This document shows positions 25,077 to 30,567 of a stretch of DNA of 37,950 nt, one piece after another (positions within the stretch are counted from its first letter, which is position 1; the number at the start of each line of letters is the position of its first letter). Under the pieces are notes generated by a model. The model saw only the letters and a program-made list of their open reading frames with translations. It was not told the origin of the DNA and searched no databases. Position numbers and translations under genes: made by a program. Where the stretch lies: positions 1 through 37,950 of the IMG/VR virus record IMGVR_UViG_3300025201_000015. One strand, given 5' to 3'. The DNA comes from a virus.

Positions 25077-25318
25077 GGGCTGGCCTCCTCGGGTGCGTCG
25101 TCCCAGGGCGGGTGCCGCGCCTCGCTGTCGCGCCGGCGACGGCACATCTGGACGCGGTCGACGCCCGCCAACCGCGCCGCCGCGGCCCTGTTGCCGCCAG
25201 CCAATGCCAGCGCGTCGGCGTCATAGAGCGCATTGAAGAGCGCGCGGGCGTCCCGTAGGCGCAGATCGGCATTGGCACAACGGCGCGCAAGTTTCTGGAT
25301 CTCGGTCAGGTTCGACAT
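25073..25318 (-). CDS. Small HTH-like early protein
   Basis: An 81-aa protein with a helix-turn-helix-like segment near residues 40-65 (ALALAGGNRAAAARLAGVDRVQMCRRR), similar to short Fis-type HTH tails. It may bind DNA. The start at 25318 has AGGA 7 bp upstream; a longer in-frame opening at 25411 would enter the methyltransferase gene. It overlaps its downstream gene by 4 bp. Confidence 0.55.
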   Translation of the reverse strand: MSNLTEIQKLARRCANADLRLRDARALFNALYDADALALAGGNRAAAARLAGVDRVQMCRRRRDSEARHPPWDDAPEEASP

Positions 25319-25331
25319 GAATTGTCCTTTG

Positions 25332-26015
25332 TCAAAACAGAGCACCTTGCCGGCCGTCAGGCCCATCTCGAAACAGCCGTCGCAGAACTGTCTCGCCCTG
25401 CCAGTCCGCATCCCAGACCAGCCAGCCGTTGCGCTGCGGAGGCGATCCGCCGCCTCGGAAGTCGATTTTCCAGCAGCAGACGTAGGCCCGGCTCACAGGA
25501 AAGCGGGCATGCAGATCGTCCATGCCGTTGATGCGCGCAGCGATCCAATCCCAGTTGAGCAGCATCGCGGCATAGCGGACGCCGAGGTCCTCGATATGCC
25601 GCAGCCACCGGCCATGGCCATCGCGGGCGCTGACCTCGCAATAGGGCGGATTGGTGATCAGGATGTCTGCCGGCGGCGCGGCGAAGTCGTAAAAGCTCTG
25701 CAAGCGCACCCCGGACCAACCACGGTCAACCAGATCGGAGCCGATGACTTCGAACCCGTGGCGGGCCAGTTCGTCAGCCATGTGACCGCCGCCGACTGCA
25801 GGCTCCCAGACCGGACCACCGATTTCACGCAACCGCGCGCCTTCTGCTGCGAGGAAAGCGGACGTGGCCTCAGGCGGCGTTGGGTCATAGTCCAGTGGAT
25901 CCCGTGCCTCTGAGGGCTTCACCTGGTCCGGGAAGTCGCCGAGCAGCTTCTGCGCCGGGTGGCGGCGACGTGGCTTCGTGGCGCGGAACAGTGCCTTTGT
26001 CGACGCAGCACTCAT
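25332..26015 (-). CDS. DNA adenine-N6-type methyltransferase
   Basis: A 227-aa SAM-dependent methyltransferase. Motif I is VWEPAVGGGHMADEL (about residues 69-83; Glu-Pro-Ala-x-Gly-x-Gly type), followed by EVIGSDLVDRGW, and the catalytic motif IV NPPY is at about 122-125. NPPY is typical of N6-adenine (or N4-cytosine) DNA methyltransferases. There is no endonuclease partner next to it, so it looks like an orphan enzyme that could protect phage DNA from host restriction. ATGA overlap with its upstream gene indicates coupled translation. Confidence 0.8.
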   Translation of the reverse strand: MSAASTKALFRATKPRRRHPAQKLLGDFPDQVKPSEARDPLDYDPTPPEATSAFLAAEGARLREIGGPVWEPAVGGGHMADELARHGFEVIGSDLVDRGWSGVRLQSFYDFAAPPADILITNPPYCEVSARDGHGRWLRHIEDLGVRYAAMLLNWDWIAARINGMDDLHARFPVSRAYVCCWKIDFRGGGSPPQRNGWLVWDADWQGETVLRRLFRDGPDGRQGALF

Positions 26016-26260
26016 GCCGCCGCCCTCCGGTCGATCTGCGCCACCACACGCGCCGCGCGCTCCCAGGCTGCCACGTCGCCGAGATACAGGTCACCGGTGC
26101 GACTGCAGTCCGCCAGGAACCGATAGAACCTCAACCGCTCCGGAATGTCGTCGAACCTGAAGGCCTCGACCCTCCCGCGCCCGGCCATGGTCACCCGGCG
26201 GATGGCGGGGCGCAGGGTGACGGTGAACGCGCCCACACGATGCGTGATGACGCCGCTCAT
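26012..26260 (-). CDS. Unknown early protein
   Basis: An 82-aa basic protein (VGAFTVTLRPAIRRVTMAGRGRVEAFRF near residues 8-35; helical second half). GGAGGG stands just upstream of the start, and it overlaps the previous gene by 4 bp. Not recognised. The beta-strand start with Arg-rich loop would suit a small nucleic-acid-binding protein, but this is weak. Confidence 0.5.
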   Translation of the reverse strand: MSGVITHRVGAFTVTLRPAIRRVTMAGRGRVEAFRFDDIPERLRFYRFLADCSRTGDLYLGDVAAWERAARVVAQIDRRAAA

Positions 26261-26580
26261 GCCGCCCTCCGATCCTGCTGCGGGCGATCGATTCGCCAAT
26301 AGCGGCGCATGTCGAAGGCGTCATCTGCGGCCCGCGCCGCAACCTGCTGGCGCACCACGTCAGGGTCAAAGCCCGCCCAGGTGCAGACGATCTCGAAATC
26401 AACCGTCCCGATCCAGACGCGCGCCGCGGCGGCGTCATCGGCATGCGCAGCGAGATAGGCCAGCCGGTTGGCGCCACCCAAAGCGAGCTTCAGCTGCTCA
26501 CCCAGCACCGCCCGCCAGAGGCGGCGCAGCGCCAGGCGATGGCCCACCGGCTCGGTGATCGAGGTGTCCCACGCGCTCAT
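26257..26580 (-). CDS. Unknown early protein
   Basis: A 107-aa helical protein (RLALRRLWRAVLGEQLKLALGG near residues 15-36; WIGTVDFEIVCTWAGFDPDVVRQQ near 54-77). The segment ending in FDPDVVRQQ is common in small phage proteins next to primase or recombination genes, but I do not know its function. The start at 26580 is chosen because the in-frame sequence upstream includes a terminator-like hairpin. It overlaps the next gene by 4 bp. Confidence 0.5.
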   Translation of the reverse strand: MSAWDTSITEPVGHRLALRRLWRAVLGEQLKLALGGANRLAYLAAHADDAAAARVWIGTVDFEIVCTWAGFDPDVVRQQVAARAADDAFDMRRYWRIDRPQQDRRAA

Positions 26581-26600
26581 GCGACACCCCCGGACATGGG

Positions 26601-26631
26601 AAAAGCCCCGCCGCCCCGAAGGGCAGCGGGG
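26601..26631 (-). terminator. Terminator-like hairpin with TTCG loop
   Basis: Read leftward, CCCCGCTGCCC pairs with GGGCGGCGGGG (one wobble) around TTCG, followed by CTTTT. A second perfect 9-bp inverted repeat (GGGCGCGGC/GCCGCGCCC, 26637-26663) precedes it. It lies in the only sizeable gap (139 bp) in this run of genes and may hold back transcription into the rest of the lytic arm unless antiterminated. Confidence 0.55.
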
Positions 26632-26719
26632 AAGTCGGGCGCGGCGACGAACTTGCCGCGCCCGTGGCGGCCGCGGGCAGTAATCGCCGACCGACAGGGA
26701 AAGAGGGATGCACCTGCGG

Positions 26720-26959
26720 TCATGTGACGTCACCGATGCCGAATTTCGCGAGCAGAGCGAGGAAGTCGCGGCTGGCCTCGGCCCGCACCACGCCACCTTC
26801 GAGATGCATGTCGAGCAGGCGGCGCTCGTCGACCAGGTGGTCGAAATCCGCCTCGAAGGCCGCGCGCCGGGCTTGCGGCCAATCGCGCACCGCAGCGCAA
26901 ACCACCTTGACCATCGCCACCAGGTCGGAATTGTCGCACCTCAGCTGAAGGATGCTCAT
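26720..26959 (-). CDS. Unknown early protein
   Basis: A 79-aa protein, mostly helical (MVKVVCAAVRDWPQARRAAFEADFDHLVDERRLLD near residues 17-50). The start at 26959 is set by ATGA overlap with the previous stop. It is the last gene before the hairpin pair at 26601-26663. Function is not recognised. Confidence 0.5.
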   Translation of the reverse strand: MSILQLRCDNSDLVAMVKVVCAAVRDWPQARRAAFEADFDHLVDERRLLDMHLEGGVVRAEASRDFLALLAKFGIGDVT

Positions 26960-27372
26960 ACCGTCACCCCGCCATAAGGCACGCCGAGCTGCGGCTCCCA
27001 GACCTCGCGCAGGCGGCGCACGTAGGCCGCGCCGCAATCCTCGCCATCGGTCTGGCCGGGCGCGTCATAGAAGCGGCGCGCGAGATCATCGGTGAGCAGA
27101 AAGCCATGCGCAATGAACGTTTGCCAGACCCGCCAATAGGCCGCGCGGCGCCGGAACTGCCAGGAGCGAGGCCGCTCAAGCCGGCAGGTCCAGTCGAACG
27201 GGTTTTCAAGCGTGTCGCAGAGATCGAAATAGAGCCGCGTGAAGACCACGTCATAGGCCTCTTCAAGCGCCCAATCCGCGTGTTCATCCGCGCCGGATGT
27301 CGCTGCGGACAAACCTGCGGAGAAAAGTCCGGACAAAAGTCCGCCGGGAAATCCGGTGCCTGCCGCCCTCAT
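26956..27372 (-). CDS. Unknown early protein
   Basis: A 138-aa protein with aromatic-rich core (DVVFTRLYFDLCDTLENPFDWTCRLERPRSWQFRRRAAYWRVW, about residues 41-83) and Gly-rich N-terminus. ATGA overlap at both ends shows it is part of a tightly coupled set. I do not recognise the family. Trp and Arg clusters suggest a compact nucleic-acid or protein-binding fold, but this is guesswork. Confidence 0.55.
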   Translation of the reverse strand: MRAAGTGFPGGLLSGLFSAGLSAATSGADEHADWALEEAYDVVFTRLYFDLCDTLENPFDWTCRLERPRSWQFRRRAAYWRVWQTFIAHGFLLTDDLARRFYDAPGQTDGEDCGAAYVRRLREVWEPQLGVPYGGVTV

Positions 27373-27734
27373 GCCGCTTCATCCCCAACCAACATGTCCC
27401 AGGCCTCGCGACCGTGCTGGCGCAGCGCCATGGCGACATGTGCGCCGCGCGCGCCGGTCTCACCCTCGAACCACTTGCGCGCCGTGCGCTCGCAGACGCC
27501 GAAGGCGCTCTGGATCGAGGCATAATCGCGGAAATGCGCCCGGATGTAGCGTTGCCACCTGTCAGGGAACTCGCGCGCCTCGCGGTGCGGATCGAGCGCC
27601 CCGCCCCGGGTGAGGATCTCGGCATGAGCGGCATGCGGAAAGTCGGGCAAAGCTCCGCTCGCCTGGACCTGCGGCGCCGGTCCATCCTGCTGGGGCAGGC
27701 CACCATTCACGTAGATCACGACAGGAGCTTTCAT
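27369..27734 (-). CDS. Possible DNA-binding protein
   Basis: A 121-aa protein with a helix-turn-helix-like segment near residues 75-105 (YIRAHFRDYASIQSAFGVCERTARKWFEG). GGAGG sits 8 bp before the ATG at 27734. In-frame upstream sequence to 27932 is shadow of the small membrane gene and Cro. It overlaps neighbours by 4 bp on both sides. It may be a lytic regulator, in keeping with its place just after cro. Confidence 0.6.
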   Translation of the reverse strand: MKAPVVIYVNGGLPQQDGPAPQVQASGALPDFPHAAHAEILTRGGALDPHREAREFPDRWQRYIRAHFRDYASIQSAFGVCERTARKWFEGETGARGAHVAMALRQHGREAWDMLVGDEAA

Positions 27735-27865
27735 GCCCCATCCTCCTCTGAAACAACTGGTGCCGGCGCATCGCCTAAGGCAGCTTCGACCAGGCCGATC
27801 CCGGCAACAGCCAGGACGAACAGCACGGTCAGAGATGCCAGGAGGAGAATGCCGGAGACGATCAT
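27731..27865 (-). CDS. 44-aa single-span membrane protein
   Basis: A 44-aa protein (starts MIVSGILLLASLTVLFVLAV) with one clear membrane span (about residues 3-25) and a short acidic tail (VVSEEDGA). Both ends fit: its ATG overlaps the Cro stop (ATGA at 27862-27865) and its TGA overlaps the next ATG (27731-27734). A small early membrane protein right after cro could act on the host envelope or as an exclusion factor; this is inference from position. Confidence 0.65.
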   Translation of the reverse strand: MIVSGILLLASLTVLFVLAVAGIGLVEAALGDAPAPVVSEEDGA

Positions 27866-28113
27866 GCGGCGTCCTCGCTTGGCGCATGAAGCTCAACGAG
27901 CAGTTCGGCGCTGACCGGAAATTCTCTGGCACGCGCGGCCAATAGGAGTGGGTGATGATACTTGGCCGGAATACACCCTTTTTCCGCCCATTTATGGACT
28001 TGATGCACCGTCACGCTGAGACGAGGAGACGATGCATTGAGGTCTGCAGCGAGTGCGGCTCGTGTCGGCCACAGGTTCACCAAGGCCTTAATCGTGGGGA
28101 TCAACTGGCTCAT
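27862..28113 (-). CDS. Cro-like repressor
   Basis: An 83-aa HTH protein (LIPTIKALVNLWPTRAALAADLNA near residues 4-27; VHQVHKWAEKGCIPAKYHHPLLLAA near 35-59), the size of Cro-type lytic-choice regulators. It is divergent from the CI-like gene and should repress it. The start at 28113 is preferred over an in-frame ATG at 28149, which lies upstream of the promoter and inside operators. With the -10 near 28120-28126, the transcript would begin at or within a few bases of the ATG, so it is likely leaderless. Confidence 0.75.
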   Translation of the reverse strand: MSQLIPTIKALVNLWPTRAALAADLNASSPRLSVTVHQVHKWAEKGCIPAKYHHPLLLAARAREFPVSAELLVELHAPSEDAA

Positions 28114-28119
28114 GGAATA

Positions 28120-28149
28120 CCAATAATCGACGTTTCTTCGATGTGTCAA
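28120..28149 (-). promoter_or_regulatory. cro promoter with operator in the spacer
   Basis: Leftward -35 TTGACA (28144-28149, perfect), then the 17-bp operator O1 (28126-28142), then TATTGG at 18-bp spacing (28120-28125). Repressor bound to O1 would cover the polymerase site directly. Its predicted start point is about 28113, the first base of the Cro start codon. Confidence 0.65.
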
Positions 28150-28183
28150 CGCTCGACAAAACTTCGATAGACGTTTTTTCGAT
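28126..28183. promoter_or_regulatory. Operators O1-O3 between cro and cI
   Basis: Three 17-bp partial palindromes with half-site ATCGA/TCGAT: O1 28126-28142 (ATCGACGTTTCTTCGAT), O2 28152-28168 (CTCGACAAAACTTCGAT), O3 28167-28183 (ATAGACGTTTTTTCGAT). O2 and O3 overlap by 2 bp. O3 overlaps a candidate -35 (TAGACG) for the cI promoter, which suggests self-control. Confidence 0.75.
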
Positions 28184-28224
28184 TCTGGCGCTCTAACGAA
28201 GGCTCAGATGCAGAAGGAGGCCCA

Positions 28225-28512
28225 ATGGAAGACCACACACCTTTCCACCCGCAGGCTGTTGGCCGCAGGCTCCAAGCTCTTCGTGAACACCGCGGTAAGA
28301 CCCGCGCCGATTTTGCAGCCTCTGTGGGCATCGACGCGACGAGTTACGGCAGGATCGAGAAGGGCTTGAAACCGTTAAAAGCCGAGATGGCTTACAGAAT
28401 TTCCGAGCGGTGGGGCGTCACGATGGACTTCCTCTACCGGGGTCGATTGACGGAACTTCCGGAGGCTTTGGCCAACAAGCTCATCCATGCCCGGACCAGC
28501 GGCCAAGAATAG
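28225..28512 (+). CDS. CI-like repressor, XRE family
   Basis: A 95-aa repressor with a typical XRE helix-turn-helix at about residues 15-50 (LQALREHRGKTRADFAASVGIDATSYGRIEKG). AAGGAGG stands just before the ATG. It lacks the LexA-like cleavage domain of lambda CI, so induction by RecA self-cleavage is not expected; another trigger is likely. It is flanked on both sides by copies of the same operator, which suggests that it controls both arms. Confidence 0.8.
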   Translation: MEDHTPFHPQAVGRRLQALREHRGKTRADFAASVGIDATSYGRIEKGLKPLKAEMAYRISERWGVTMDFLYRGRLTELPEALANKLIHARTSGQE

Positions 28513-28645
28513 GCGGTATCAACTGGCACCTGGAAAAGTCTCGCAATCAGAAACAAAAACCGCTCTTCCGGGTCATAACGCATCGTAAAAAGTCCTATTC
28601 AGGCCCCCACCGGTCTTTTTCAGCACTTTACTTGGGCCACCGTCA

Positions 28646-28699
28646 ATCGACGTTTCTTCGATTTTTTAACTTGACCATCGACGTTTTGTCGATCTACCA
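28646..28699 (+). promoter_or_regulatory. Operators O4, O5 and rightward promoter
   Basis: O4 (28646-28662) is identical to O1; O5 (28677-28693) is ATCGACGTTTTGTCGAT. TTGACC (28671-28676) then exactly the 17-bp O5 then CTACCA (28694-28699) forms a promoter with the operator as its spacer, the same layout as the cro promoter. It should drive the plus-strand operon beginning at 28728. The rest of the 215-bp gap from 28513 shows no gene or other feature. Confidence 0.6.
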
Positions 28700-28727
28700 A
28701 TGACCCCATCATCCGATGGAGGTCACC

Positions 28728-28994
28728 ATGCACCACGCTCCCCACCTCACCGCCGCCTATCAGGTGGTCGCGAACCCCGATCTGCGCACACCGCTCTCGG
28801 TGCGCCAGACCGCCTGGGAGACCCTCATGGCCGCCAAGGGCCATCGCTGCGACTTCACCCGCCGGGCAACAGGCCCCGCCACCGTCGCCATCCTCGACGC
28901 CGCCCGCCGCACCCGCCTTTCGGCCCGGATCGCCGCGCATTGCGCGGCCCAGGGCTACCCCTACGGCGGCCCCTTCGGCGGTGACGCCGCATGA
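28728..28994 (+). CDS. First gene of the rightward operon, unknown
   Basis: An 88-aa helical protein (AYQVVANPDLRTPLSVRQTAWETLMAAKGHRC near residues 10-41; RRTRLSARIAAHCAAQG near 60-76). The start MHHAP at 28728 has GGAGG 6 bp upstream; an earlier in-frame ATG (28716) has the same site inside its codons and is less likely. It overlaps the next gene by 4 bp. Not recognised. Confidence 0.6.
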   Translation: MHHAPHLTAAYQVVANPDLRTPLSVRQTAWETLMAAKGHRCDFTRRATGPATVAILDAARRTRLSARIAAHCAAQGYPYGGPFGGDAA

Positions 28995-29230
28995 GCGTGA
29001 CGCCCAACCTTATTGCAGATCGCGACACCGAGTGCCGCGTTATGGCGCTCCTGCAGTGTACTCACGCGATGATCATGGAGACAGATCGCCTCGCAAGCCT
29101 GATCGCTGAACTGATCGGCGTCGAACCCTCCGACGATGCAATCACCGAAGCCGTCTACAACGCGCAAAGCCCGCACGAAGCCGTCATGTTTCTCAACGGT
29201 TCTCTGCCACACGCGGGGAACTCGCAATGA
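28991..29230 (+). CDS. Unknown small protein
   Basis: A 79-aa helical protein (MALLQCTHAMIMETDRLASLIAELIGVEPSDDAITEAV near residues 18-55). ATGA overlaps on both sides. No motif recognised. Confidence 0.55.
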   Translation: MSVTPNLIADRDTECRVMALLQCTHAMIMETDRLASLIAELIGVEPSDDAITEAVYNAQSPHEAVMFLNGSLPHAGNSQ

Positions 29231-29481
29231 GCACCCCGAGCAACCTGCCCCAGCGCGCCGGCATCCTGTGCAACGATGACCAGTTCCGCGCGTTCGCCGC
29301 CACCCGCTGCGGCCTGCCCGGGCATCAGTTCGGGGCCGAGGCGACGGCGGTCTATCTTCGCCAGGTCTGCCAAATCCGCTCGCGCCGGGAGCTGGCCGAG
29401 AACCACGCCGCGCAGGAGCGTTTCGAGCGCCTGCGCACCGAATTCGACGCCTGGCGCGGCCGCATTGCGGCGCAGCGGTAG
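29227..29481 (+). CDS. Unknown small protein
   Basis: An 84-aa helical, charged protein (AVYLRQVCQIRSRRELAENHAAQERFERLRTEFDAWRGR near residues 41-79), likely a coiled coil. It overlaps the preceding gene by 4 bp and its TAG is 23 bp before the next start. Function is not recognised. Confidence 0.55.
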   Translation: MSTPSNLPQRAGILCNDDQFRAFAATRCGLPGHQFGAEATAVYLRQVCQIRSRRELAENHAAQERFERLRTEFDAWRGRIAAQR

Positions 29482-29504
29482 GCGTGCAGCAAGGAGCAGC
29501 CGCC

Positions 29505-29696
29505 ATGTCGAAGATCGACACCAAGGACTTCGGATTGATGACCCACGCGGACAGCCCGAAATCGAAGGACAACCGCCATCGCAGCAAATGGCGCATTCGC
29601 TTCGACACCGGCGTGGAGATGCTGGTGCCCGGGCCAATGATGGATGTCATGACCTTTCATCTGGAAGAGAGCGACCCAAAGCCGCCGCAGAGCTAA
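29505..29696 (+). CDS. Unknown small protein
   Basis: A 63-aa protein (KIDTKDFGLMTHADSPKSKDNRHRSKWRIRFDTGVEML near residues 3-40), basic in the middle. The start MSKIDT at 29505 is preferred, with AAGGAG about 8 bp upstream. Not recognised. Confidence 0.55.
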   Translation: MSKIDTKDFGLMTHADSPKSKDNRHRSKWRIRFDTGVEMLVPGPMMDVMTFHLEESDPKPPQS

Positions 29697-29741
29697 GAGG
29701 AGCTTTTACATGGCCGATCTGCCCCATTTGCCCGCTTCTGG

Positions 29742-29924
29742 ATGGTCTGCCGCAAGCCGACCGGCCCGGGTGCCAAGACCGAACCGCGTCAGCGCTACTC
29801 GAGCTTCGAGGATGCCATGGCCGCCGCGCGCAAGCTCGCCAGCGAGCATGACGCCCAGTTCCACATCCTCGAAACGGTCGCCACCGCGCGACCCGGCGAG
29901 GCCAGCGAAAGGACCCTGTTGTGA
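29742..29924 (+). CDS. Unknown small protein with probable 5-prime frameshift
   Basis: A 60-aa protein starting MVCRKPTGPGAKTEPRQRYS and continuing with a regular helix (FEDAMAAARKLASEHDAQFHILE). The ATG at 29742 has no ribosome-binding site, but a well-placed one (GAGGAG) precedes an ATG at 29710 in another frame. Adding one T to the TTT run at 29727-29729 would join the two into a coherent protein reading MADLPHFARFWMVCRKP at its start, so a one-base deletion (real or sequencing) is suspected. The stop overlaps the next GTG start (GTGA). Confidence 0.5.
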   Translation: MVCRKPTGPGAKTEPRQRYSSFEDAMAAARKLASEHDAQFHILETVATARPGEASERTLL

Positions 29925-30232
29925 GCCCTGATAACTTGCATTCCATGGTGGCCCCCGCCACCGACCAGCTGGCCGCGCAGCAGGTGTTTCTGCGCGCCGC
30001 GCTGGCCCGCCACGTCTCTGCCCGGATCGAGGAGATCGCGGCAGAGGACGGCCTCAGCCCGCCCGCCGCCGGCCTCACGCTCTGCGAACGGCTCGAGGCC
30101 ATGGGGCTGGCCTATGTCGCCACCCGCGGCCCATCTCTCACCCTGGCCATGCACGGCCTCGAGGTCCGGGCCCAGACCCGCGCTCGCGCGCTCGAGACCT
30201 GGGCGGCCGAGGTCCAGGCGGTGACACCATGA
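29921..30232 (+). CDS. Unknown small protein, GTG start
   Basis: A 103-aa helical protein, starting at a GTG that overlaps the previous stop. RHVSARIEEIAAEDGLSPPAAGLTLCERLEAMGL (about residues 30-63) is followed by a conserved-looking strand (YVATRGPSLTLAMHGLEV). It may be an RNA- or protein-binding small protein; not recognised. Confidence 0.55.
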   Translation: MSPDNLHSMVAPATDQLAAQQVFLRAALARHVSARIEEIAAEDGLSPPAAGLTLCERLEAMGLAYVATRGPSLTLAMHGLEVRAQTRARALETWAAEVQAVTP

Positions 30233-30567
30233 GCCCGATGACGCGCACCAACACACCGGCCCCCGCGCAGTCTTGCCGGCGTCCGGCCCCGCCCTGCGCC
30301 CCTCCCGCGCCGGGCGGGGCCACAGACGAGATCGAGGATGACGGGTTCATCACCGTCCATCCCCCGCTGCCGCGCCCGAGGGCCGATTTCACCGCCCGCC
30401 GTCTGGCCGCCGCCCGCGCCGCCCTGGCTGCGCCGAGCGACCACAACGACGCCGTGCTTTACGAGGCCTGCTGGATCGTCGGCGCCTACAGCATGGATCC
30501 GCCCGAGATCGCCGACGCCGCCGCCCTGGCCGCGCGGCTGGCCCGCCAGATGGAGGCCGCGGCGTGA
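30229..30567 (+). CDS. Unknown Pro-rich protein
   Basis: A 112-aa protein whose first 30 residues are rich in Pro and Ala, followed by FITVHPPLPRPRADFTARRLAAARAALA and a helical C-terminus. It overlaps the preceding gene by 4 bp and the methyltransferase GTG by 4 bp, so it belongs to the same translation-coupled set. Not recognised. Confidence 0.5.
   Translation: MSPMTRTNTPAPAQSCRRPAPPCAPPAPGGATDEIEDDGFITVHPPLPRPRADFTARRLAAARAALAAPSDHNDAVLYEACWIVGAYSMDPPEIADAAALAARLARQMEAAA

Noticed and set aside
28114-28149. Longer start for cro at 28149
   Set aside because: Would lie upstream of the predicted transcript start and inside the operator O1.
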